Positions 43,704 through 51,249 of a stretch of DNA of 64,000 bases are shown piece after piece. The translations under genes were made by a program, and so were the position numbers. The notes under the pieces were generated by a model. The model saw only the letters and a list, made by a program, of their open reading frames with translations. It ran no database searches and was not told where the DNA came from. Every line of letters starts with the position of its first letter. The first letter of the stretch is position 1. This DNA is from Mycolicibacterium sp. CBMA 247 (GTDB taxonomy: Bacteria > Actinomycetota > Actinomycetes > Mycobacteriales > Mycobacteriaceae). The stretch lies in assembly GCF_009729095.1 (NCBI RefSeq), contig NZ_VTGX01000001.1:2046001-2110000 (forward strand). Direction: 5' to 3'.

Positions 43704-45172
43704 CCTTCCTCGGCACCCCGGGCGTCGGCAATCTACGCGGTGACGAACCATTCCCCGCGGCCGCCCGCACGGCGCTGGCCGATTCCCAGCTGCGCCGCAA
43801 CATCGGCCACGCCACTCACACCATTCGGGCCAAACGGCTGGCCGCGGTGGCCGAATGCGACGACTGGGAACAGTTGCGTGCCGCGGGTAGTGCGCTCAAA
43901 CAGCAGGTGATGGCGGGCCTTCCCGAACTGCTGGAACAGTTGGAGCGCAACGTCATCGCCCGCGGCGGCGTAGTGCACTGGGCCCGCGACGGCGATGAGG
44001 CCAACCGGATCGTCGCCGACTTGATCCGCGCCGCCGGGGCCGACGAGGTGGTCAAGGTCAAGTCGATGGCCACCCAGGAGATCGGCCTCAACGAGTACCT
44101 GGAAGCCCAGGGCATCGCCGCGTTCGAAACCGATCTGGCCGAGCTGATCGTGCAACTCGGCCACGACAAACCCAGCCACATCCTGGTTCCGGCGATCCAC
44201 CGCAACCGTGCCGAGATCCGCGAGATCTTCGCTCGCGAGATGCCCGACGCAGGCGAACTCACCGATGACCCCCAGGTGCTGGCGATGGCCGCTAGGGCAC
44301 ACCTGCGGCGCAAGTTCCTCACCGCCAAGGTCGCGATCAGCGGGGCGAATTTCGGCATCGCCGAGACAGGCACGCTGGCAGTGGTGGAATCCGAGGGCAA
44401 CGGCCGGATGTGCCTGACCTTGCCGCAGACGTTGATCACCGTGATGGGTATCGAGAAGGTCGTGCCGAGGTTCGCCGATCTCGAGGTTTTCATGCAGTTG
44501 CTGCCGCGCTCCTCGACGGCGGAGCGGATGAACCCGTACACCTCGATGTGGACCGGCGTGCACCCCGGCGACGGGCCTCAGGAATTCCACCTGGTGCTGC
44601 TGGACAACGGCCGCACCCGGGTGCTGGCCGATGAGGGGGGGCGCGCCGCCCTGCACTGCATCCGCTGCAGCGCGTGCCTGAACGTGTGCCCGGTCTACGA
44701 ACGCACCGGCGGGCACGCCTACGGCTCGGTGTATCCGGGGCCGATCGGGGCGATCCTGAGCCCGCAGCTCACCGGGACCACCGGTCACGACGATCCCAAC
44801 GCCAGCCTGCCGTTCGCCTCGACGCTGTGCGGGGCGTGTTTCGACGCCTGTCCTGTTCGCATCGACATCCCGTCGATCCTGGTCCACCTGCGCGCGAAGC
44901 AGGTGGACCAGGAAAGAGGGGTGCGCGGTGGCCTGCCGGGCGGGCAGGATCTGGCGATGAAGGCCGCGGGCTGGGCGATGGCCGGCGCGGGCCGGTTCTC
45001 ACTGGCAGAGAAGGCCCTGAGCGCCGGCCGGCTGATCGCCGGGCGCGATCACCGCATCTCCGCACTGCCCTGGCCCGCCTCGAAGTGGACCGCGAGCCGG
45101 GACATTCCCGAGCCGCCAGCAGAGACGTTCCGGCAGTGGTGGAAGCGCACGCACGATGGAGAACGGCAGTGA
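43700..45172 (+). CDS. lutB: LutB, ferredoxin-like subunit of L-lactate dehydrogenase complex
   Basis: A 490-residue protein with an N-terminal LUD domain (SMATQEIGLNEYLE, ISGANFGIAETGTLAVVES) and a ferredoxin-type pair of 4Fe-4S motifs, CIRCSACLNVCPVY near 322 and CGACFDACPVRI near 384, then the LUD C-terminal extension with WPASKWTASRDIP. ATG at 43700 overlaps lutA and the stop overlaps lutC (GTGA). Confidence 0.93.
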   Translation: MTFLGTPGVGNLRGDEPFPAAARTALADSQLRRNIGHATHTIRAKRLAAVAECDDWEQLRAAGSALKQQVMAGLPELLEQLERNVIARGGVVHWARDGDEANRIVADLIRAAGADEVVKVKSMATQEIGLNEYLEAQGIAAFETDLAELIVQLGHDKPSHILVPAIHRNRAEIREIFAREMPDAGELTDDPQVLAMAARAHLRRKFLTAKVAISGANFGIAETGTLAVVESEGNGRMCLTLPQTLITVMGIEKVVPRFADLEVFMQLLPRSSTAERMNPYTSMWTGVHPGDGPQEFHLVLLDNGRTRVLADEGGRAALHCIRCSACLNVCPVYERTGGHAYGSVYPGPIGAILSPQLTGTTGHDDPNASLPFASTLCGACFDACPVRIDIPSILVHLRAKQVDQERGVRGGLPGGQDLAMKAAGWAMAGAGRFSLAEKALSAGRLIAGRDHRISALPWPASKWTASRDIPEPPAETFRQWWKRTHDGERQ

Positions 45173-45822
45173 GGCCGACACGGTCCGGCTCGGTGCCCGA
45201 TGCCGCTCGGGCGGCGGTGCTGGGCCGGGTCCGGGCGGCCCTGGCCGCCGCACCGCCGCAGGCCGTGACGGTGCCGCGGGACTATCACCGCGAACCGCTC
45301 TCCGGCACGGGCGATGTCGAGCGGTTCGCCGAGACCGTGGCCGAGTACCGGGCCCGGGTACATCGCATCGAGGCCGACGCGATCGCGGCGACCGTCCTCG
45401 GGCTGGTCGGGCCGGACGCCAGGGTGGTCATTCCGGCCGATCTGCCGCCCGGCTGGGTGAGCGGGCTGACGGTCGTCGCCGACGCACCGGTGCTGGGTGT
45501 CGAGCAACTCGACCGGGCCGATGCAGTGCTGACCGGATGCGCGCTGGGTATCGCCGCGACCGGGACGATCGTGCTGGACGCGGGCGCCGCGCAGGGGCGC
45601 CGTGCGCTGACACTGGTGCCCGACCATCACATCTGTGTGGTGCGCACAGAGCAGATCGTCGACACCGTGCCTCAGGCATTCGCCGCGCTGGACCCGAACC
45701 GGCCGCTGACCTTCATCTCCGGCCCCAGCGCCACCAGCGACATCGAACTGCAGCGCGTAGAGGGCGTCCACGGGCCCCGGACACTCGATGTGCTGATCGT
45801 CGCGGACCTTACCGACGGGTAG
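45169..45822 (+). CDS. lutC: LutC, LUD-domain subunit of L-lactate dehydrogenase complex
   Basis: A 217-residue LUD-domain protein. It has LTGCALGIAATGTIVLDAG, VPDHHICVVRTEQIVDTVP and the terminal SGPSATSDIELQRVEGVHGP. GTG at 45169 overlaps the lutB stop by four bases; open sequence further upstream is within lutB. It completes the lutABC operon, which ends at a hairpin 30 bases later. Confidence 0.92.
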   Translation: MRPTRSGSVPDAARAAVLGRVRAALAAAPPQAVTVPRDYHREPLSGTGDVERFAETVAEYRARVHRIEADAIAATVLGLVGPDARVVIPADLPPGWVSGLTVVADAPVLGVEQLDRADAVLTGCALGIAATGTIVLDAGAAQGRRALTLVPDHHICVVRTEQIVDTVPQAFAALDPNRPLTFISGPSATSDIELQRVEGVHGPRTLDVLIVADLTDG

Positions 45823-45852
45823 GTCCCCGAATGTTCTTAGCAAAGCATTAAC

Positions 45853-45869
45853 GGCAGCTCCCAGCTGCC
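45853..45869 (+). terminator. Terminator hairpin after lutC
   Basis: GGCAGCT and AGCTGCC form a perfect 7-bp stem with a CCC loop, 30 bases after the lutC stop, followed by TTAGATT. Confidence 0.6.
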
Positions 45870-45910
45870 TTAGATTGCCCGCATAGCGTGATCAACAGGT
45901 TGACGCGACG

Positions 45911-45927
45911 GAGCTCAGCCAGAGCTC
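45911..45927 (+). other. Small 5'-UTR hairpin before STAS gene
   Basis: Two GAGCTC hexamers separated by AGCCA can pair. The hairpin lies 25 bases before the STAS start and just before GGGAGG, so it could affect translation. No promoter was identified with confidence. Confidence 0.3.
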
Positions 45928-45952
45928 AGGAAAAGACGGCGGGAGGCTGATC

Positions 45953-46402
45953 ATGGCATTCACGAACAACACCCCGGCATTGGATCGGCATTTTCGGTAC
46001 GGGAACCCGGCAGTGATCTGCGATGGCGCCTCGATGCGCGCATATTGCCGCCAGCTGGCGACAGTGGTGACCATCAAGGGAGATGTCGACAGCAACAACA
46101 TCGACCAGATCGCGTCTTATGTGAATCGGTTCATCCTTGCGGAGAAGCCGTTGGCACTCGATTTGAGCGGCGTGAACAGCTTTGCGCCGCGGGCGATTTC
46201 CCTGTTCTACGACATCGATGAGCGGTGCGGCGCACTGAGTGTGGACTGGGCAGTCATCGCCAGCCAGCCGGTGGTCGCCGAGATCCACCGCCAGGAGGTG
46301 GGCGTACCGCTCAGTTCGTCGGTACCCGAAGCCCTGCACCACTTCGCCGAAGGCATCACGGCGCGCCGCCGGTTGCTGCCCCTGCTTACCAAGAGCGCCT
46401 GA
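45953..46402 (+). CDS. STAS-domain protein (anti-anti-sigma-like)
   Basis: A 149-residue single STAS domain (VVTIKGDVDSNNIDQIASYV, LALDLSGVNSFAPRAISLFY). In anti-sigma factor antagonists a Ser at the helix start after DLSGV-x-x-x is phosphorylated by an anti-sigma kinase; here the corresponding position reads SFAPRA and seems to lack it. ATG at 45953 has GGGAGG seven bases upstream. No sigma factor or anti-sigma factor gene is adjacent. A 26-codon ORF follows 15 bases after the stop. Confidence 0.8.
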   Translation: MAFTNNTPALDRHFRYGNPAVICDGASMRAYCRQLATVVTIKGDVDSNNIDQIASYVNRFILAEKPLALDLSGVNSFAPRAISLFYDIDERCGALSVDWAVIASQPVVAEIHRQEVGVPLSSSVPEALHHFAEGITARRRLLPLLTKSA

Positions 46403-46417
46403 GAGAAAGGCCAACAA

Positions 46418-46498
46418 ATGTTGATCGATGTTCGCTGGTTGACCGGTCTGCTGCGTCACCGCCGTCGGGCGATGCACACGCAACTCGTCGCACACTAG
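46418..46498 (+). CDS. 26-residue Arg/His-rich small ORF
   Basis: The reading frame starts at ATG 46418 with GAGAAAGG about eight bases upstream and ends at TAG 46498. It encodes MLIDVRWLTGLLRHRRRAMH and then TQLVAH, a basic peptide with a hydrophobic start. It follows the STAS gene by 15 bases and precedes two hairpins. It could be a small regulatory protein or a leader peptide. Coding status is unproven. Confidence 0.45.
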   Translation: MLIDVRWLTGLLRHRRRAMHTQLVAH

Positions 46499-46507
46499 AC
46501 AACTCAA

Positions 46508-46524
46508 CGCCGGAGATCCCGGCG
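46508..46524 (+). other. Short hairpin after the 26-codon ORF
   Basis: CGCCGG and CCGGCG pair around AGATC. It is followed by AGCG/CGCT pairing near 46528-46539 and then the strong terminator at 46550, so the RNA here is heavily structured. Confidence 0.35.
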
Positions 46525-46549
46525 CGTAGCGGATTCGCTCCGCGAAGAC

Positions 46550-46593
46550 AACGAGATGGCTGCCGGACCCTGGTCCGGCAGCCATCTCGTTTT
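46550..46593. terminator. Strong terminator with 20-bp perfect stem
   Basis: The arms 46550-46569 and 46572-46591 are perfect reverse complements (beginning AACGAGATGG and ending CCATCTCGTT) with only CT between them, followed by a short T run. It separates the STAS unit from the convergent sulfatase gene and could serve both. Confidence 0.85.
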
Positions 46594-46603
46594 GGTAGTG
46601 GGT

Positions 46604-48943
46604 CTACGTGTAGGCGACGTGCACGCGGTGGATGTGGCCCTCGAAGGGGAAGGGGGCGCGTTCGCGGTAGTCGAGCGATACCGGTGAACCAAGGCAGGTG
46701 CCGATATCGAGGCAGTCGTTGGCGGTGAACAACAGCGGTGCGCTGACCGGGACCTGGCCGCTGGCGATCGTTTCGCCGTTTCTGGCCACTGTGATGTCGA
46801 GCGGGCCGGCCGGGCGTGGATCGGCGTACCGGGTGGTCACGGTGATCGTGGCGCGCCCCGGCGGCACCTTGTCCTCAGAGCGGATCTTGGTACGCGACAA
46901 GATGAACAGGTTGTACTCGTAGCAGAGCCGGCCTTCGTCGAGATAGAGGGTCAGCCCGCCCGCCGCCGCGCCGAGCGCGTACAGCACCCCGTTGGCATCG
47001 GCGGGAACGTCGACATCGATGGTGACGACGTTGTTCTTGTTACCCAGCGCCGGCGCGCAGAACTCCGGCATGCGCACGGTGTCGCCCGAGAACTCCCACT
47101 CCTGATACGGCGGGGCGATGCGCAGCTCGGGGTGATACACCGGCACCCACAAGCCGCCACCGATGGGCAGCACCTCATTGCGGGCCGCCTCGACGATGAA
47201 CATCTCCCGCATCTGGGCGAGTTTCTCCGGCATCTGGTCCGCGAGATCATTGGCCTGCGACCAGTCCTCGTCGAGGTGGTAGAGCTCCCACGTGTCGTTG
47301 TCGGGGGTCCAGGTGGCGATGCCAGGCGGCTGGCCCGGCACCCACGGCAGCCGAGGCCCGCGCGCCGAGGCCATCCACCCGTCGTGGTAGATGCCACGGC
47401 TGCCCATGATCTCGAAGTACTGAGTCACCTTGCCGCCAGGGGCATTTCGGTCGGCCAGCGTGCGGGCGAAACTGGCTCCCGCGAGCGGCATCTGGGGTTC
47501 CCCGTTGACCACCTGCGGCGGTTCGACGCCGACGACGTCGTAGATGGTCGGCACGATGTCGTTGCAGTGCAGGAACACATCCCGCGGGAGGCTGTCGGCG
47601 GTCACCTTGGCCGGCCAGCGCACCGCCATCGGATTGCGCGTACCACCCAGATGTGAGGCGAGCAGCTTCATACCCTTGTACGGAGTGCTGCCCGCCCAGG
47701 CCCAGCCTGCGTGGTACTGATTGTCGACCAGGGGTGAGCCCAGTACGTCCAGGCCGCCGAGTTCCTCGAGCGCGTCGATGTGCTGGCGCACCGTGGTGGG
47801 AATGCCGTTCTGCGCCAACAGTTCAGCGATTGTGCCGTTCTGACCTTCACCGGACGAGCCGTTGTCGCCCCAGATGTACAAGAACAATGTGTTGTCGGCG
47901 TAGCCCAGCGAATCGAGTTCGTCGGCAATGCGGCCCACCTGGACGTCGACGTGCTCGGCGTAGCCGGCGGCGACCTCCATCAGACGGCGCTGGAACGGCT
48001 TCTCGTCCTCGGGGATGTCGTCCCAGGCCGCCATGGCTTCATCGCGTTCGGTGAGTTCACAGTCCTGCGGGATCCAGCCCTTGTCCTTGGCGCGGTCGAA
48101 CACCCGCTGCCGGTAGGCGTCCCAGCCGTCGTCGAACTTGCCGGCGTATTTGTCGGCCCATTCCTTCATGATGTGGTGCGGGCCGTGCAGGCAACCGCTG
48201 GCCCAGTACATCAAGAACGGCTTGTCGGCGTTGAACGCCTTGTGTCTGCGCAGCCACGAGATGGCGTCGTCGGCCAGGTCCTCGGACAGGTGGTAGCCCT
48301 CTTCGGGAGTCTTCGGCGGGGAAACCACGGTGGTGTTGCGCACCAGGTGCGGCTCGTACTGCGAGGCTTCGCCCGCCAGAAACCCGTAGAAGTACTCGAA
48401 ACCCAAACCAGTGGGCCAGTTCTCGAACGGTCCGGCCGCGGTGGTTTCTTCCGCGGGGGTGTTGTGCCACTTGCCGAAGGCCGATGTCGCGTAGCCGTAT
48501 TGCTTGAGCACTTCGGCCACAGTGGCGCTCGACCGTGGGATCTTGCCCGCGTACCCGTCCCAGTCGTTGGCCAGTTCAGCGATCTGGCCATTACCGATCT
48601 CGTGGTGGTTACGGCCCGTGAGCAACGAGGCCCGGGTCGGCGAGCACATCGCGGTGGTGTGAAACCTGTTGTAGGACACACCTTCAGCGCAGATCCGGTC
48701 GAGCGTCGCGGTCCTCACCTCACCGCCGAACGTCGACGGCAGCCCCGGTCCGGCATCGTCGATGAGCACGATGACGATGTTTGGCGAGTTCTCGTGCAGA
48801 CGCTTCGGCACCGGGCGCGGTTGGTACGTCGACTCCTGCAACGTCCGGCCCGCGATGCTGCCCGACGGAACCGCCGCGAACGGCAACACCCCGCCACCCG
48901 GCAGCGCCGGCGCCACCACCTGATCACCCTGTACGTCCGACAC
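46604..48943 (-). CDS. Arylsulfatase (FGly-dependent sulfatase, AtsA/AtsD-like)
   Basis: A 779-residue sulfatase. The signature CSPTRASLLTGRN holds the Cys that is converted to formylglycine, near residue 98. Metal ligands are in IVIVLIDDAGPG and IWGDNGSSGEGQN. A C-terminal beta domain of about 150 residues follows the catalytic part. The size matches the roughly 787-residue mycobacterial AtsA/AtsD group. GTG at 48943 is chosen for the GAAGGGGA eight bases upstream; an earlier start at 48973 is possible. No signal peptide is visible, so it should act in the cytosol. It likely frees sulfate from sulfate esters. Confidence 0.9.
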   Translation of the reverse strand: MSDVQGDQVVAPALPGGGVLPFAAVPSGSIAGRTLQESTYQPRPVPKRLHENSPNIVIVLIDDAGPGLPSTFGGEVRTATLDRICAEGVSYNRFHTTAMCSPTRASLLTGRNHHEIGNGQIAELANDWDGYAGKIPRSSATVAEVLKQYGYATSAFGKWHNTPAEETTAAGPFENWPTGLGFEYFYGFLAGEASQYEPHLVRNTTVVSPPKTPEEGYHLSEDLADDAISWLRRHKAFNADKPFLMYWASGCLHGPHHIMKEWADKYAGKFDDGWDAYRQRVFDRAKDKGWIPQDCELTERDEAMAAWDDIPEDEKPFQRRLMEVAAGYAEHVDVQVGRIADELDSLGYADNTLFLYIWGDNGSSGEGQNGTIAELLAQNGIPTTVRQHIDALEELGGLDVLGSPLVDNQYHAGWAWAGSTPYKGMKLLASHLGGTRNPMAVRWPAKVTADSLPRDVFLHCNDIVPTIYDVVGVEPPQVVNGEPQMPLAGASFARTLADRNAPGGKVTQYFEIMGSRGIYHDGWMASARGPRLPWVPGQPPGIATWTPDNDTWELYHLDEDWSQANDLADQMPEKLAQMREMFIVEAARNEVLPIGGGLWVPVYHPELRIAPPYQEWEFSGDTVRMPEFCAPALGNKNNVVTIDVDVPADANGVLYALGAAAGGLTLYLDEGRLCYEYNLFILSRTKIRSEDKVPPGRATITVTTRYADPRPAGPLDITVARNGETIASGQVPVSAPLLFTANDCLDIGTCLGSPVSLDYRERAPFPFEGHIHRVHVAYT

Positions 48944-49124
48944 TCGAGTCCCCTTCCCTTGGTTGGCGAGCAAAGTGTGCGCCTAATTCGTCAGTACACC
49001 AACCCGACCCGCTCGCGCCCTTGCTGCCGTCCATTCAGCCCACCAAGCCCGGGCTCGCCTGCTAATGTTCGGCCCGCCGGGCAATGCAATCGGCACCTGC
49101 CCGCATCGGGAAGGGAGTCCCGCC

Positions 49125-49517
49125 GTGTCCCGCACACTGACCACCATGCGCTATCGAATGTTGCCGGCCGTTGCCGCCGGCGCGGCCGGGGTCGTCGTCG
49201 GTCTGTTCGCCCCCGCCACAGCAACGGCGGAGCCGCCGCCGCGCCCGCCGAACTGCACGGCTGCCGACCTCGCAAACGTCGCGTCCGGCGTTGCGGGAGC
49301 GACGTCCACGTACTTGTGGGCCCACCCGGACGTCAACGATTTCTACACCAGCCTGCACAGCCGCGAGCAGGAAGAGGTTCCGGACGCCACCCGGGCCTAC
49401 TTCGACGCCAACCCGCAGGCCCACGCCGATCTCGCCGGGATCCGTCAACCGCTCACCGACTTCCGCGACCGTTGCGGTATCGCCCCACCTGACCAGCCTT
49501 TAGGACTAGGACAATGA
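49125..49517 (+). CDS. Hemophore-related secreted protein (Rv0203-like family)
   Basis: A 130-residue precursor with a signal peptide (PAVAAGAAGVVVGLFAPATA, about 13-33) and a helical mature domain with one Cys near each end (PPNCTAADL and FRDRCGIA). The pattern LWAHPDVNDFYTSLHSR and AYFDANPQAHADLAGIR is typical of the mycobacterial hemophore family TIGR04529, which binds haem in the periplasm in Rv0203. GTG at 49125 has AAGGGAG seven bases upstream. It overlaps the next small gene by four bases. Confidence 0.82.
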   Translation: MSRTLTTMRYRMLPAVAAGAAGVVVGLFAPATATAEPPPRPPNCTAADLANVASGVAGATSTYLWAHPDVNDFYTSLHSREQEEVPDATRAYFDANPQAHADLAGIRQPLTDFRDRCGIAPPDQPLGLGQ

Positions 49518-49819
49518 TGTACAGGCCATCGTCTCGATCATCCTGGCGCCGCGCGGCGACCGCTGCGCTCGCATTCACCGCGCTGCCCGGCGTCATCGTC
49601 TTTGCCGCCCCCGCCGGTACTGCCAGTGCCGACGTGTGCGCGAGTGCGGGACGCCGGATCTCTGTGGGTGGTTGCGTCAACGTCGCAGACGCTGTCGCCC
49701 CCTACGTTCCGCCGCCGACCTACTACGCCCCGCTGCCGGAGGACCCGCCACCGCCACCACCAATCGGTGGCTGCGTCGGCTACAACGGCCGATGGGTCCA
49801 CGCGAGCGGCTGCAACTAA
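49514..49819 (+). CDS. Small secreted Pro- and Cys-containing protein
   Basis: A 101-residue precursor with a signal peptide (RRAATAALAFTALPGVIVFA, cut probably after TASA near residue 39). The short mature part has four cysteines (VCASAG, GGCVNV, GGCVGY, ASGCN) around a proline-rich linker. ATG at 49514 overlaps the hemophore-like gene, so the two exported proteins are coexpressed. The family was not recognised. Confidence 0.7.
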   Translation: MMYRPSSRSSWRRAATAALAFTALPGVIVFAAPAGTASADVCASAGRRISVGGCVNVADAVAPYVPPPTYYAPLPEDPPPPPPIGGCVGYNGRWVHASGCN

Positions 49820-49838
49820 GCACCAAATCGTCCGCAAT

Positions 49839-51053
49839 TCAGGCGATTGCGCCGGAATCCTTGAGCTCGCTGATCCGGTCCCAGTCGATCCCGAGTTCCA
49901 TCAACACGATCTCGGTGTGCTCGGATGCCTGTGGGGCGCGCGTGGTCTCCAGCGGTTCGTGGTTGAACTGCACAGGTCCGCGCACCACCTTGAACGGTTT
50001 GCCTCCGTCGGTGGCCTCCACCTCGACGATCATGTCGTTGGAGACGGCCTGGTCATCGCCGGCGAGGTCGACCAGGCTCTGGAACGGCGCCCACTGGCCC
50101 TTCATCGTCTTGAGGTGCTGACGCCAGTATTCGAACGGCTTGCTGCGAATCGACGCGGCGATCAGCTCGGCTGCCGCTTCGGCATTCTCGATCAGCGGAA
50201 GGACATCGGAGAACCTCGGGTCATCGGCCAGCTCGGGTAGACCGAGATGCTCGAAGGCGTCGCGGATGTAGCCGGTCGGGCTGACGATGCACAGGTTGAT
50301 GGTGCCGCCGTCGGAGGTGAGGTAGTTGCCGAGGAACGGATTAACGGTCGGGCCGATGGAATCGGGCATCAACGAGCGCATCGTCTCCCCGGTCTCCATG
50401 CCCTGCGTCACGCTGGCTCCGGCCGCCCACCACGCAGTGCTCAGCAGCGACACGTCGACCTCGAGTGCTTCGCCGGTGCGGTCGCGGTGGAACAGTGCCG
50501 CCGAGATGCCGCCGGCGATGTTCATCCCGCCGATCGAATCGCCGAACGCCGGAATGCCCTGGGACAGCGCCCCGCCCAACTCTTCGGGGGTGAGCGCATG
50601 CCCGACCCCGCTTCGGGTCCAGAACGCGGTGCCGTCGAAACCGCCGACCAGACGTTCGGGCCCTTTGTCCCCGTAGGCACTGCCACGCGCGTAGATGATG
50701 TTCGGGTTCACCACGCGGATGTGCTCGACATCGAACTTGTTCTTCTGCCGCGCCTGGGGCATGTAGTTGGTCAGGAACACATCGGCGGTCTTGGCGATCT
50801 CGTAGAGGACCTCCTGGCCGCCGGGGGTCGAGACGTCGATACCGACGCTTCGCTTACCGCGGTTGGGGTGCTCGATGAGCGGATGCCGGTTCGGGTCGAG
50901 TTCGAATCCGCCCATGTTGATGAAGCCACGCTGGGTGTCCCCGCGCACCGGATGCTCCACCTTGATGACGTCGGCGCCCCAGTCGGCGAGGATGGCCCCC
51001 GCCGCGGGCACGAACGTGAACTGTGCGACCTCCAGCACCCGGATACCCTGCAT
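49839..51053 (-). CDS. CaiB/BaiF family CoA transferase (class III)
   Basis: A 404-residue class III CoA transferase. It has VLEVAQFTFVPAAGAILADW, DVIKVEHPVRGD, the RGKRSVGIDVSTP segment and the catalytic Asp in RGSAYGDKGP. It moves CoA between carboxylic acids. ATG at 51053 is preferred: GTG at 51086 would lie inside the dyad at 51084-51098. It is divergent from an acyl-CoA dehydrogenase gene and may prepare its substrate. Confidence 0.88.
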   Translation of the reverse strand: MQGIRVLEVAQFTFVPAAGAILADWGADVIKVEHPVRGDTQRGFINMGGFELDPNRHPLIEHPNRGKRSVGIDVSTPGGQEVLYEIAKTADVFLTNYMPQARQKNKFDVEHIRVVNPNIIYARGSAYGDKGPERLVGGFDGTAFWTRSGVGHALTPEELGGALSQGIPAFGDSIGGMNIAGGISAALFHRDRTGEALEVDVSLLSTAWWAAGASVTQGMETGETMRSLMPDSIGPTVNPFLGNYLTSDGGTINLCIVSPTGYIRDAFEHLGLPELADDPRFSDVLPLIENAEAAAELIAASIRSKPFEYWRQHLKTMKGQWAPFQSLVDLAGDDQAVSNDMIVEVEATDGGKPFKVVRGPVQFNHEPLETTRAPQASEHTEIVLMELGIDWDRISELKDSGAIA

Positions 51054-51083
51054 TACCTTGATCAACGCGGCCCCTAACCGTTG

Positions 51084-51098
51084 CACTTACGGTAAGTG
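51084..51098. promoter_or_regulatory. Perfect 15-bp palindrome between CoA transferase and acyl-CoA dehydrogenase
   Basis: CACTTAC-G-GTAAGTG is a perfect dyad 30 bp from the CoA transferase start. The ACTTAC/GTAAGT form suits a TetR-type dimer. No regulator gene adjoins, so a distant regulator is implied. Confidence 0.55.
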
Positions 51099-51249
51099 TA
51101 GCGAGACTGCTCGGCTCGGCTCACTCCCCGCCGAAACCGCATTCCGGCAGGAGAAGTTCGAGAGCCGGCCTGCTGGAATACCGTTTCGCCGAACCTCCAA
51201 TTCCGAATGGAGTTACCGTCGAGTAGGGCCCGACACATGGAGGCCGGCG

